64,000 bases of DNA from Rotaria sordida (Eukaryota > Rotifera > Eurotatoria > Philodinida > Philodinidae): NCBI GenBank assembly GCA_905250125.1, contig CAJNOL010000815.1, forward strand, positions 1 through 64,000. The letters run 5' to 3'. Below are positions 51,101-63,270 of the stretch, piece by piece. How positions within the stretch are numbered: position 1 is the stretch's first letter; every line of letters starts with the position of its first letter. The notes under the pieces are model-generated. The model did no database searches. It had not been told where the DNA came from and saw nothing but the letters and a program-made list of their open reading frames with translations. A program made the translations under genes and the position numbers.

Positions 51101-52838
51101 ATATATGAACATGTTAACATTATAATATAGAAATAAAAAGAAAAACAATGAAATTATTTTTTGAAGAAAAAAAAACTTTCGAATTAATCTATAGATAGAC
51201 TTGAAAACTATTGTTTATATTTCTCAAGTAGAAATGTCCAGGACTAAAATTTGGTGATTTGCCCGAGAGCAAAAAATTTGGCTTTGTACTTCTCTACTTC
51301 TAACATATTGATGATTTACTGGATGATAATATGTTACAGAATCATGAAAAGTTTCAAAACTTTAGAAGTATAACTGAGTACATCAATGAGTAGTCAGCTA
51401 TAAAAAAATCAAAAGTTTCCAGATAAAGTTTTTTGATCTATCAAACTTTGAACAGTCATCTGCACTGATCATTCTAGTAAAAAGAAACTTTAAATCTGGT
51501 AAATAAATGATGATTCTAGAATCGAAATACTGACAAACGTCAAAGCTGTAGCAACAGACTCATGTAGAATTTTTAGTATTTTGATCTTAGGAGCGTCATT
51601 TATTTGTCAAATTTAACACTTTCTCAACCAAAATGTTCAGCACAGACACCTTCACAACGTCTGAAATACGGAAAAAAATTACCTAAAAATAGATGTGGGT
51701 AAGATGGTCATGGTTCTGGCGGGACCGGGACTAACACAACAGAGCTATCAAACGCACAAATGTGCAGAATAGACAATGATATCGCATTTTTCGCTAGTAC
51801 ATATAATGCTAAGCGCGAAACCAGAAAGCAAAAACGATTGGTCCTGCTCATGACTATCTGAGAGTCTTTAGTTTTTATAATTGACTACTAACTGTAGTTT
51901 GACACTTCAAGTCGCTCCAAAGATTTCAGATAACTTTTACCTATTATTTGTATTCTGCGACTAAGACCCTCTAAACATTTCCCAAGCAATCTTGACGATG
52001 ATCTTATAACAATCAAGTCATAATTAACTATGATCCATTAGGTCAGTGCCGAACTCGATCCATAGAAAGTTTCTAGATTCGGACCCGACAAGCTCTACCG
52101 GCAGATTACATCGCCGCGAATGTATTAATTTGTTGCTGATACCTACTATGATCTCACGATATTTTGATCTCTTTCATTATTAGATATCTGTACTTGTGTA
52201 GTCCTGGGCATATATATGTATAAAACTAATATTTTATTTATTTCAGCTACACCAATCGATACCGATTTATATCATCAACATACAAATAATTCTCTAATAA
52301 ATCATCATTCATCATATATAGAAACATTAGATACATCAAAAAAATTAATACGATCAACATCATCTATGTCTACAAACGAAACAAATGCTAATGAAATTTC
52401 AAAACAAATTCAACAACATAAAAATATCGATCAAGAACCACGTTCATCAATGATTAGCCCAATTGACACACCATTATCATATGATATGTTTGAACCAGGT
52501 CTTCCAAATGGTAATTCATCAGTTAGTCGACTTCGAAATGGAATTAATGGATTAGATGGAACCTCAACTAATACTGCACCATCTGTTTCAATAGTATGTT
52601 TATAACAATAATATACATTCGTATAAATAAAAATAAGCCGTTACATAAACTAGGTTGTTATTATGTTCTGTTTTTTTTTGTCTAGAATGAAACATTATTA
52701 GAAAAAATTCTTCATGAACGTCTTCGTCTAGTTCAACAAATGGCTGAATTAAATAAACAACATGAAATGACTCAAGAAGAATTAGCTAATCTTGAAGCAA
52801 AAACTATACAATCACAAACAATAGAAATCAAAAAATAA
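48103..52838 (+). CDS. SPICE1-like spindle and centriole protein, 10 exons
   Basis: SPICE1 (CCDC52) works in centriole duplication and spindle formation. Exons: 48103-48159, 48213-48248, 48304-48426, 48472-48531, 48587-48624, 50149-50210, 50275-50669, 50737-51082, 52247-52593, 52686-52838; 539 codons including the stop, all phases matching. Two stretches resemble SPICE1: near the N-terminus QLDILREILFNQRDINELIK (human [20 protein letters not shown]), and centrally KLLDRLSLELNDLESITG followed by ATGLITLANHVKQ, like the conserved LSxELDEYExxTG block. The rest is Ser/Asn-rich linker and coiled coil (NQLDFQKKIENQMITLQTMM; final exon ERLRLVQQMAELNKQHEM). It is shorter than human SPICE1 (about 855). 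Introns 5 (1.5 kb) and 8 (1.2 kb) are large; the former holds a hAT remnant. The family call rests on memory of short motifs. Confidence 0.65.
49640..49775 (-). mobile_element. hAT-type DNA transposase C-terminal remnant
   Basis: The minus strand reads ILIGPNKRERSFSVLQRIKT followed by ELGNGLSS and KVLETVVEFS. ERSFSxLxRIKT is the signature of the hAT dimerisation domain. Only this fragment is visible, inside SPICE1-like intron 5; no terminal repeats or other transposase parts were found. The flanking frames are broken. Confidence 0.5.
51083..52246 (+). other. SPICE1-like intron 8 (about 1.2 kb)
   Basis: Near its ends AATGTCCAGGACTA (51234) and TAGTCCTGGGCAT (52200) are inverted, suggesting an inserted element of roughly 970 bp with short inverted termini. 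No transposase is seen. Confidence 0.4.
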
Positions 52839-54255
52839 CAACAAAAAAAAAATATTCGTAGAAATTTTCTTCCTTTTATTTTAACAATTAGTTTGATAGT
52901 GAATATTCTTCTAATAATTTAACATATGTGTGAGTAATATAGATAGAAATAATGACGCAACATTGTTTTAATCTTTGCTCATTTGTTTATTGTTTTTTTG
53001 TTTTTGTTTTTCTTCTTGTCTATATTAGCAAAACAAAACTATGCATGCTATCTTATAGAAAATGATTTGTAGTAATTAGAAGAAAAAGTATCAAGTATTG
53101 AATTTAATCTTTTTTATTCTAATAAATTTATGATTACTACTACTCAAAATGAAATCAATATCACATATAAAATATGACAAATACACTTCGGACAATGTTT
53201 TAAATGACATTATATCTTTTAATAATAGTGATATAAACAGAAGAAACATGATAGTTAGAGTGTAGGTATAGAGGATAGCTACACACACACACGATAGATA
53301 CTACGTATCACTTTGTACAATTGTGTAACGCTACATGCAATGAATACATGGTTCATTAAAATTTCTAAAAAAAATACTGGTTGATTTCGATTATCACGTT
53401 TCTTTTATTTATATCACTATAATTTTAAAAAAAATCATTCTTTGTTGCCATATAAACTAATTTTCATTGAGGCTCAGCTTATGAGGCATCTTCTATAGTG
53501 AAATTAGTGAGAACTTGTCTTTGATCTTGATCTCTCTCGATTTCACATTTGATAATAGTCAAAGTAGTTGATTTTGTGTATAATTTTTTTCAATCTATGA
53601 ATTATGTCTGTGCACTTCATAAAGCATAATAACAATAGTATTTGATTCATATGAATATCAATAACAATTACAAATTCATATTTAAAATTATTTAACAAAC
53701 TAATGTTGTTCAACATGTACAATGATAATTACAATAAACTCTATAAATTAAAAGTGATATAATCTATTACAATCTAAGAAATTAATCTGATTTCTTTTTG
53801 TTTTTATTCTTTAATATATATTAGAATACAATTATGTTGAAAACAAATTTATACATAACATTTCTATTGATTTCCGAGACTGTACATCGTATTTTATTAC
53901 CTTTCTTTCTTTTTTTTTTGTCTTTTATATTTAGGATTGATTTGATTTAATTATTTCTATTTCTAAAAACATTGCATGTTATTCAAACATCAGCCATACT
54001 AATTAGAAAAGAGAGGAGTAAAATATGTCGACTTATATAGTAAATCTTCAAATACGAACTAAAACTGTTTTTTTTTCTTCTTTTTCTCTAATGAATTCTA
54101 TTGTCAAATTAGCTTGAGACCGTCCAATAAGCACTATATTTTCTCGTCACTATTCTTATTACCAATGAGATTTTATCTCTCTCTTACTTTGATTGCTTGT
54201 AATTTAGTATGGAAATTTTTCTCACTTGATTAAAACACAAAACAAAACGAAACGA
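52839..54255. other. Intergenic stretch before the BSX gene
   Basis: SPICE1-like 3' region and BSX upstream sequence. A short CACACACACACA run lies at 53281-53292. No gene recognised. Confidence 0.5.
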
Positions 54256-55209
54256 ATGAGTACAACAATGAAGAGTAGTTTCTTTATCGATGATCTTCTT
54301 TCAGTTTTTAAACGACCAGGTTTAACAACAAAACAATCTCCTTTGATATCACCATTAGTATCACTGGATTTTTATCAATCAATTAATCAATATACATCTA
54401 AAAAATTAGAATTACATCCATTTGTTTATCCTGGTATGTAGACATTCTTGTCAGACTTTCTTTTATTTAGTTTATTATTTTTTTTGTATGTCTATTTACA
54501 ACGACAATATTATCGTTGAGATAACTAATGAGAATCTTTTCTAATCGGCTCAATATCTTTATCAATTATGTCTTTCACTCGTTTTGTATGTGATTAATGA
54601 TCTAGTCATAAATTAATTATTTCATCGAAACGAAAAGTCATATTCTTGTTAAAGAAAAGAAAAAGAAACCACTTGCTTACATAAACTATATTTGACTATT
54701 CATAAATATGTTTTGTCTATAATTTAGGTTTAAATTTTCATGCTTATTTAAATAACGAATATTTATTAAAACATTGTCGTCGACGAAAAGCTCGAACAGT
54801 ATTTACTGATCAACAATTGAATGAACTTGAAAAAAGATTTGATAAACAAAAATATTTAAGTACACCAGAACGTTTTGATTTGGCAAATGCACTTAATTTA
54901 TCTGAAGCACAGGTAAAAAAAACCTATTTAGATTTTCTAATTGATAATCAATGATATGTGATTTTTTAAAATTTTTATTTCTCATCTCTAGGTTAAAACA
55001 TGGTATGTATTATGTCATTTCTATTGATATTTTTGAAAAAGTATATATGTGCTAGGTTTCAAAATCATCGTATGAAATTTAAAAAACAAACACGTCGACA
55101 AGTACAAAATGCATCGAATAGTCCGTCATCAGAAGATGTTGATGAACAGAATGACATTGATGTTGTCAGTAGTGATGAATGTTATAGTAACAAGACTTTT
55201 TTGAAATAA
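54256..55209 (+). CDS. BSX: BSX (brain-specific homeobox) transcription factor, 4 exons with an 11-nt microexon
   Basis: A homeodomain regulator of neurosecretory and hypothalamic-type neurons. Exons: 54256-54433, 54728-54912, 54992-55002 and 55056-55209; 175 residues. The N-terminal SSFFIDDLL matches the Eh1-like SFFIEDIL of vertebrate BSX. The homeodomain has the family block [36 protein letters not shown], and [19 protein letters not shown]. The 11-nt exon codes VKT plus two bases of the helix-3 Trp and has good splice sites on both sides. Helix 3 reads WFQNHRMK where nearly all homeodomains have WFQNRRMK (position 52 Arg to His); Gln50, Asn51 and Arg53 are kept. An acidic tail follows. 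The start could instead be the Met at 54268. Confidence 0.92.
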
Positions 55210-56931
55210 AACTAAACTATCATTATTATCATTAAACGTCTAACATAGAAAATTAATCGATATAGTTTTTGAAAAAAAAACTACTAACATCCACATCGAA
55301 GTAAAGATAAGTGGATACCAAATAGTTCAATATTTTTATTCAAAAACCATTCACTTAGAAGAATAATCAGCATAGAGAAAAGAACTAGACTTTGAATTAA
55401 TGAAAACAAATACTGATTTCGAATTTCTAGTTATATTGAATGCGTTCATTGCCTAGATGCGTTAATTTTAAAGTCTTGCAATCGAAAGCAAGGAATGAAT
55501 CGTTTATTTTTGTATAATATGTTTAACTATTTTGATATTCAATCACTATTTGGACGAATTATATTGGATGGACCTGCAAATCTTAGTTAATAAAGTTTAT
55601 AAAGATTAGATAATAGAAGCATAATCAGAAAAAAAGTGCAGAGTGAGCTCTGACTCCCAACAGCGTACATGATTCTAGAACGAGGTAGCATTAAAACTAT
55701 TTTGATCTTTCGCGGAAAACTAACTCTACTTTTCATTTTCGGAATGACATTCAGATGATAACATGCAGTAAAAATTCTTCTTCATACCAGTCTTTACTTT
55801 TGACGACAGAATAATCGTAAAAAAAATAATTAACACTTGTTTCATAAGAAAATATTGCCAAAGACACAACTCTTCGTAATAGAATAAAATGTCTTTGTCA
55901 AAAAACCAAATAAATCTATCTAGAAGGAAGTTACATTTTTTCGAGTGACAAGCACAAAATGATGTTGGTTATCTTAAATCCTCAGTCGCCGAAGGTGGCT
56001 AGACTTTCAACAGTTATTCTAAAACCAGAAGGTTGATGCGAAAAATGAAAGAAGGCTTTGTTGCTGAAACTAAATGAAAGAATGAAATTCTATTCTCGAT
56101 AAGAATCGAAATGAAAGAAAGAGTTATCAACTAGAGAAAAGAACATCTTAATTCACCCTATTGATTAAATCAATTTCTTCTTCAATAATCCAAGGAAACT
56201 GTGCTTTAGAAAATATGCTTCTCAAAAATATCTTCTAAATTCTTCATTTCTTGTTGTTTCGTGAATGAACTAAAGAGTGGTTCGAAGGTTTTGACTCTTT
56301 TCTTTATCAAGATGTTCTATATACTACATACATATATTCCGAGTTTATCGGAATATATAATTTTCTAGAGAGAAATCAGAGCTATCCCTCGAAAAGAAAT
56401 TCAAATTGCTTAGACGTTATGAAAAGCTATTGTTATTTTATTGACCATGAGGAAGCATTTCCATCTTACATTTTTAGAAAACAAAAATATTTTTGTCATA
56501 TGCGAAGGACTCAAAGCTGGTCAAACTGTTGTTTTTAAGGTATTTCAACAGATATTTTTATATGATTAAATAGAATTCAACATGCCCTAAAAGAGTATGC
56601 ATATTAGCAAATATCCGTTCGTATTTTTTCATAAAAAACCTTGAGAAAACCTAGAAAATCTATTGGAAACGACATGTTCAGTTCTCGATGATATCAAAAG
56701 CTTTAATTGTATTTTGTATTAAGAACACTAGATAAACCTTACTTAAAGTGACAGCCATAGTTTTCCAGTACAAAACTATCCATTTCAATCCATTAACTAC
56801 ATATGTATCTAGCGTAGATAACGACAGTTTACAGAGTGAAGTCGAAAACTTGGATAATTCTGCATATGAACGCTATTGAAGGTACCAAAGTCTGAGATAC
56901 GTATTTTTCTTTGTAGCGAGCAACATTTTTT

Positions 56932-57000
56932 GTAGGGGGGCTCAAGTCTTCGTAGAGGAGGCTGAGCCTCCTCTAGCCCCATCTGGTTACGCCCCTATTA
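56932..57000. mobile_element. Probable terminus of a DNA transposon (single end)
   Basis: A GC-rich patch in AT-rich surroundings; on the minus strand it starts AGGGGCGTAACCAGATGG and continues with nested GGCTNAGCC-type palindromes (GAGGAGGCTGAGCCTCCTC). Such starts are typical of terminal inverted repeats of cut-and-paste elements in many animals. I see no partner end or transposase, so it is a decayed or solitary end. Confidence 0.45.
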
Positions 57001-57724
57001 GATAAGATCCTACAAATCAAATAAACTGAACGCCGACTATAGAAAAATTGGAATTTAAATTAGATGATTTGTTTGTAACTGATGCTATTTAAAATTTCTA
57101 CTTATACGAGTCTTAGACGTTTCTATTTGTTCTTTTTCTATTACTTCGAATATGAATGAAAATAAATGTTTGCTTATTAAAACAATGATTGTCCATCCTT
57201 TTTCGAGATATTCAATTTGTGTTGATTTAAGTTTAACTTTTCAAAATCTCTATCAATCGATTTCATATCAAAATAAAGATTATGTCAGTGAAAATAAGCG
57301 ATGCCATTTGGTTTAATTACTTTAATGGAAGTATAGAAGTTTCTTAGGTACTTTGTTTATCAGCATTTCCGTTCTCATTAGACATGAATGAACCATTACC
57401 TCAAATACATTCAGTATTCTCAAAAGATCTAGTGATAATTTATCCGAAATCTATTAATTGTTCGACTGAAAAATCTATTCAAATACTTTTCGACATGTGT
57501 ATACTTTAGTTACTTGAACAGATTGAATATGATGCTGTCATAATTAAGTTGAAAGACTTAATCAAAGATCTTTTTTTTTTCTCCGAGAAGAATTTTGCTT
57601 GGCAATTAGTTCATTTCATCGAATCTGACTGGTGAGCATTTGAATACGAAATTGTCTTTTATATTTAGGATGTATTCTTTATAAGATGATATATTGTTTA
57701 ACATTAAACTTGAAATTAAGAAAA

Positions 57725-58120
57725 TGAAATTATTTATTAGATATATTCAATTTTCAGTCAATTAAAGTAAAATAAGTTTCTATTTTTTTTAAGATTCTTT
57801 GTCAGAATAAAAATTTTTGAATGGCAACAAAAAATTTCGTTTTAATCGAAATAAATATTGTATATTGTTTAAATTTTATTCTAAGGAAAACCATTCAATT
57901 TGTAGCACTTTAAACTGAAATAAGTTTACGTTTATTTTTTAATATTTTTCCTAAGAATAAAAATTAAAACATTATAAAAATATTTATTTCGATGGAAACT
58001 TAATAGCTTTGACATTCAGTAACTTTTATTTTGAGACAAAAATGTTAAACAAATAAATATAAGTTTGTTTTAGTTTAATTGACTACAATCGAATATATCT
58101 GATGAATGATTTCTGTTTTT
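57725..58120. repeat. AT-rich foldback element
   Basis: TAGATATATTCAATTTTCAG and TCAATTAAAGTAAAATAAG pair with CTTGTTTTAGTTTAATTGA-like and CGAATATATCTGA on the right. The inner AATCGAAATAAATATT pairs with AATATTTATTTCGAT. Arms of about 170 bp. Confidence 0.65.
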
Positions 58121-59175
58121 TTTAATTTTAATCTTGATGTCAAAAAACATATCGTCTCATAAGAAATACTCAGTACATAATAAATGAAATTAAAATTCAT
58201 TCATATTTATTCGTTTTAACGTTTTTATAGATGATTAAATCTAACTAAGGAGAAATATTTATCTCGACGGAAACAAAATAATTGTTATATTTTTAATCAT
58301 TTAATTTATTGTCATATTATGTTGGATTTAATTTAAATTTAATGTTACACTAAAATAAAATGTTTTAGTTTTTTTTTATTAAAAAATTCGATAGATTCTT
58401 TTCATTTATATTGAAAAGCAGTGATTGAACGATTTGGTTAGCTTTCGAAAATAAACCAATAGAATAATTACCAAAGTGCATTAATGCACTTCACAGGACG
58501 CGTACGGCATAGTGGAGGCAGGATGGGGTACGCGTTCGGCTACTTGGTACGCGAACTGCACATGATGGCGGTACGTGTATCAATTAATGTTTCATGCTGT
58601 ACACGTATCGAACCTATACCATTCGATCTGCGAAGGGAGCAATATTAAAGAGGTCGCTAGTGTAGTGGATGCATTGCAGAGGTTCGTATTGATTAGTGAT
58701 CATCGGTATCTCTTTGTTTGTGACAATTCCATGCGCTATCCTCATAAAATCTCTTCAGAAAGTTCGAAAATGGTTTCAACATAGTTTCGATTCAGATTAT
58801 CTATCTACTTTTGAATGTAAGCCCGATGTACTAGTCAATTTTTAGACACGGAGCGTTTTTGATAAATGCTTGTCAATATTTATGATTCTATCGTTTTCGA
58901 ACTTGTTGAAGATGGAGTTTGAGATTGGAGGACTTAGTTCTACAATTTTCAAAATTTTATTCTTGTCGATCGAAGTCGATGTAGTTCTACTACATCTCGA
59001 AAGAGTTTCCTGACAACTACAGGATTGTTTTTCGGATTGAGATAATCATCATTATATGATTGATTTTCTGAATAGATCTGTGATGATTGTATGCTATTGT
59101 ATGCTTGCTGACTCATTTCTAGTTATTATGAAGATTATTGTTGGATGTGAGTGAGGGAGTGTGCGTAAAGATAAT

Positions 59176-59358
59176 ATGTCATCGCAATGGCATTTGCACA
59201 CTATTGAAACGCTTTTAGATGCAAAAGATGCCACTCGTTTAAAAAGATTTCATTTGCCTACTATCTACCAGCCATATATGGATAAAGGAAAAGGTTCAAA
59301 TCTTTTGAAATTAAGCCGTCGTCACATGGCTATTTCAAGCTTTGCGCATAAGTCAAGT
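59176..59358 (+). CDS. Possible exon of an unidentified gene
   Basis: The reading frame MSSQWHLHTIETLLDAKDAT to LLKLSRRHMAISSFAHKS is followed by a strong donor (TCAA|GTAAGT), and an acceptor near 59435 would end it within about 8 codons. Codon use looks coding (mixed third positions), but no family is recognised and no upstream exon is evident. It may instead belong to an old mobile element. Confidence 0.3.
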
Positions 59359-60885
59359 AAGTAGTGTATCAATAGTTTTATTTCTATATGCGTCAATCAA
59401 ATGATGTATACTATTTATTATTATATTTATTTAGAAAAAGAAATCTATGATCTTTTAAAGTCAAACTTTGCTGAATGCGTTTCTCAATGTGTGTGTTGCG
59501 AAGGAAAACAATATCGATGATATGATACCCAGTATTCACATTTTAATTGTCTTCTTTCGAAAAACCACAACTTATACAAAATTTATAGACAAATTTCTTG
59601 GTATGAATTTTTCAGATTTTAATTGAAATGTTAACCCAAATAACGCTCATCCCAGTAATTCGCTGACTCGCGGCAGAATGAATATTCAATTCTTTTTCTA
59701 TGATGAGTGGTGCAAACCATCTCTAATACATATATATCTTTCGAATTCGGAGCAAAAATTCTATGATTCAGATTTGAATTCTGTTTAGATTTCGTTCTAG
59801 ACGTAAGTTTTGATGAAATTTGGATTATAACTATCATTTAGATTTGGACTTTGAGTCTCAGTGTTGGATTTAGAGTTGGATTTCGGATCTTAGAATTAGA
59901 TGACTACAACTTTGAAGCTATATTAGAATAAAGCCAATTCCGATTGCTAAATCCAAATTCCAAACCCAAATCTATACTAAATCTAAACTATTGTGTATCA
60001 GTTTCGAGAGGCTGTAATTCTTTTTTCTCTTCTAGTTCTTCATCCAACACAGCTTCTTTAGATTTGAATACTTTAAAACTAAATCCATATCTAAATTCAA
60101 GTCTAAATTAAACCCAATTCTTCCTAGACCGAATCCTAAGGCCTTGAATTTGTTGCATTATTACCCACAATGTAATATTTTTTAAACTATCAATAAAACT
60201 CATACACAATGTTCGAAAAAGAGTAGTTTCGGTTGTATAGATTACCATTCGCATCAGTGTCGCGATGCACAACGATAAGCTTGTCCATATAATACTTTCT
60301 ATGGTTAATTCGTTTAATCAAGCAGACAAACACACACTAAGACTTGATAGAAACCTAGATAAGTCGCATTAAGAGGAATAGTGTCGACGGCTAAACAAGA
60401 AACAAAGAGAGCTTACATTCAAATTTTTGTTAGAATCGCCAATTGGAACATATTTACAACTCTAGCTCAAATAAAAATGCTATCATCTTTGAAAACTTCA
60501 CTACAAACCCTTAGAATAGTATGTGCACCAAACGACAACGTGATCTGCGAGAATAGTCACTAAGAAATAAACGATTTCAGCTAAACTTCTATCTTCAAAT
60601 AAATTGTGTCAGATAAGACATATAGTCACAAAAAACCATCTCTGTAACACTCCTTCTCAAAGGATTTCTGGATCTAGTGTGTTCAAGAAAGTGATTGCAG
60701 ACTTAGATTTCTCGGTTCTGGTTACCATTGATAGAACTTTGTAAACGATGCGAATATATATATACAGAAACATGATTAGTCACGTGTACGAAAACATACG
60801 CATACATGTACACATACTCATGCTATTTGCTATAGCTCTAACCTCAGTCGAGAGACTTTGATCATCTTTGAACACTTTCTCTTTT

Positions 60886-60985
60886 NNNNNNNNNNNNNNN
60901 NNNNNNNNNNNNNNNNNNNNNNNNNNNNNNNNNNNNNNNNNNNNNNNNNNNNNNNNNNNNNNNNNNNNNNNNNNNNNNNNNNNNN
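60886..60985. other. Assembly gap (100 N)
   Basis: Exactly 100 N, the usual placeholder for a scaffold join of unknown length. Distances across it are unreliable. Confidence 0.98.
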
Positions 60986-61796
60986 TAACTTCGGAAGCCT
61001 TCAAATTAAGCGGAAAAGCGTTTTCAAAGTATTGCTTTATCTTTCAAAAGAAAGCACCAGTGAAGTATTTTTCCACCTTGAAACGGTAAATTTCTATATA
61101 TTTAAATATAGATATAAATGTTGAACTAATTTTCATCGTTTGTTAAGTTTCAGGAAAAAGGATGAAATATAAAATCAATTTTTTTTCTAATGAATAGTTT
61201 TCAACTGCATGTCTAATTATATAAACAGCTATTGGCTTTCAAAGAGCAGACGCAGTACACGTTGGACAAAGAGTATTGTTGGCCAGATTCATTTCCTGGC
61301 TGCATCACAAAACTCAGTAGGAATTCATACCTTTTGTGCTCATCATGCTTTTTTTCTTTTTCATTTTTATAATATATAATAGAAAACGACATGAATAGAT
61401 GGATAGTCGAAGAGTTCTTTCGACCGCATACATGATCACTAACTCTTACTTTAATCGACGATACAGGCACATATATGTAAAACAGAGTTCGGAAATGTGT
61501 TTCCCTATGGGGTAACCATTCAGATAATTCACAAAAACAAAAGAATTTAAGTACAACAACTTTTACGTTAAACTGATCGGGTATTGTGAATTATCATCGT
61601 GGTTGGTGTGGTGGTCGCGTGATAATTTGAATGATGATACATACTATATCGTGCTCGATAAGTTTTAAGAGAAAGAATTTCCGAACAGCAAAGATTTGCT
61701 TACAGGTCAAGTATCCAAGCTATTTGTAAGTATACAGTTTTCCGGAAAAATATTGTAAAATGTTACGTTCTATATAAACATCTCAATAAATATTAG

Positions 61797-62351
61797 GTCA
61801 ATGAAAAGACTGTACAGAGTATAGATATGGAAACTAGAATGCTTGTCAGAGCATTACTCAATTCCCATGCCGCTGGTATTTCATTTAAAGAATCACTACT
61901 TATGAAGGAGGAAGAAGAACTGAAAACATTCTGGGAACAACGAGCCTACATACATATAATAAGTAAAGTATTCTTCTTGAAAGGTAGTGTATGTAATTTT
62001 TGAAAATCTAACTGTGTTCTTATCTGTTTACAATCATCAGAGCCTGATGAATACTTCTTCAGATCAAAGTGGAAGAGTCATCCGTCAAAAGATACTATCT
62101 ATACTGTCGACAACATTCCAATATTTTACAAAGGCAGATGGCGTTGCTGCAAAAGTCAACAAAAAACAACCCCGTCAATGATGAATGAGCAAGGATGCTC
62201 TGCACAGATGATACCACAGACAACAACAACTGCAACAGAAGCAACACTAACAAGTACAATAACAACAGTATTTGCAATGACTAAAGAGCAAACGGAAGTA
62301 CACATTAAAGTCCTAAACGTTGCCTCTACAGAATTTCAGTATCCTAATTAA
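61797..62351 (+). CDS. 3' part of an unidentified gene (2 exons seen)
   Basis: The first exon follows an acceptor TATTAG and reads VNEKTVQSIDMETRMLVRAL, ISFKESLLMKEEEELKTFW and EQRAYIHI, ending in a GTAAAG donor near 61962. The second starts at 62041 after CATCAG and reads KPDEYFFRSKWKSHPSKDTI, IPIFYKGRWRCCKSQQ, a Thr-rich stretch (TTTTATEATLTSTITTV) and stops at 62351. Phase is consistent (A|AG). The upstream exons may lie before or within the N gap. I recognise no domain. The higher GC content than its surroundings and the short exons could fit a captured or element-borne gene. Confidence 0.4.
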
Positions 62352-62533
62352 TCATGATACCTAAGAAAAACTTATTTAGATAGGTTCATTTTATACTTAC
62401 ATTATTTTTTTTGATCGTTTTTTTCTGTAGAATCGTAGTTGACAATTGAAATAAATATTGCTCAAATTATGAATTAGTGAGATGGGTTTTTTTCTCGATA
62501 ATACGAACAAGGTTCGTATGCAAATCCAGATAT

Positions 62534-62632
62534 TTCAGGGTGGATTTGGGTGTGAGTGTGGATGTGGGTTTGGATGTAGGTGTAGATGTCAATCTTCCTG
62601 TCTTCCACACCCACACCCTACACCCCACCCTC
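62534..62632. repeat. Telomere-like G/C stem-loop element (longest G tract)
   Basis: The G-rich tract (GGGTGTGAGTGTGGATGTGG, continuing to 62588) is followed by a spacer CAATCTTCCTGTCTTC and the C-rich CACACCCACACCCTACACCC. It lies just downstream of the unidentified gene. Confidence 0.75.
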
Positions 62633-63160
62633 TAGTATTTACGAGGAAGAAAATATGGACGCACACAAGCACAGAAACAGACGCATCTTACAAGTGTTGG
62701 TGCAAGAGGAATTATAATGGACCGTTTTATTTTAAGTTAACTAGTTATTTTCAACATTTTCCTACATTTCTGGTCTCCTAAAAACCGAGTGTCTTACGAA
62801 ATCATTTTGAATTTTGGCACAGACGCTGAATTTTTTAGAGTTCTATCTAACTGTTCCTGAAGTATCAAAGGTTCTAGATAATTTAAAGAATCCTAGCAAG
62901 TATAAAATGGTTTCGGGTGTTAAGAGTAGTTCTATGTTGAACCATGTTTTTAATTATTGAACTCTTTTTACACAAATGGTTTTATCATATGTCGCTTAAA
63001 CTAAGGTAGATCATATATTCGATGCAACTTCATTAACATAAAACCTGAATAGCTTTATTTATACAATAATAATAATAATAATAATAACCAGGTAATAAGC
63101 ACTATTTAATTCAATAATAATTAAACCGGCTGCTTAGCTCCTACTATCAGGATTATATTC

Positions 63161-63218
63161 TGGGTGTGGGTGTGGTTGTGGTGTTGATTAAAGAAGAACT
63201 GCACCCACACTCACACTC
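63161..63218. repeat. Telomere-like G/C stem-loop element (best TGTGGG match)
   Basis: GGGTGTGGGTGTGGTTGTGG, a spacer (TTGATTAAAGAAGAACT), then GCACCCACACTCACACTC. The left tract contains two perfect tandem TGTGGG-type units. Confidence 0.8.
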
Positions 63219-63270
63219 TTTTTCCGACATTATCCGTCATAGACACCGCCTTCATTGATGATGAAGATAT

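Larger units (their letters stand above)
55210..58574. other. Gene-poor stretch downstream of BSX
   Basis: About 3.4 kb without a recognisable gene. It contains a GC-rich transposon-end-like patch at 56932-57000 and a foldback at 57725-58120. Confidence 0.5.
58575..61740. other. Gene-poor stretch with assembly gap and weak coding signals
   Basis: No convincing gene apart from a possible exon at 59176-59358. A GC-richer patch at 58495-58570 contains GGTACGCG repeats. Region 59750-60150 is rich in AAATCCAAATC-like short repeats. The N run at 60886-60985 interrupts it. Confidence 0.45.
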
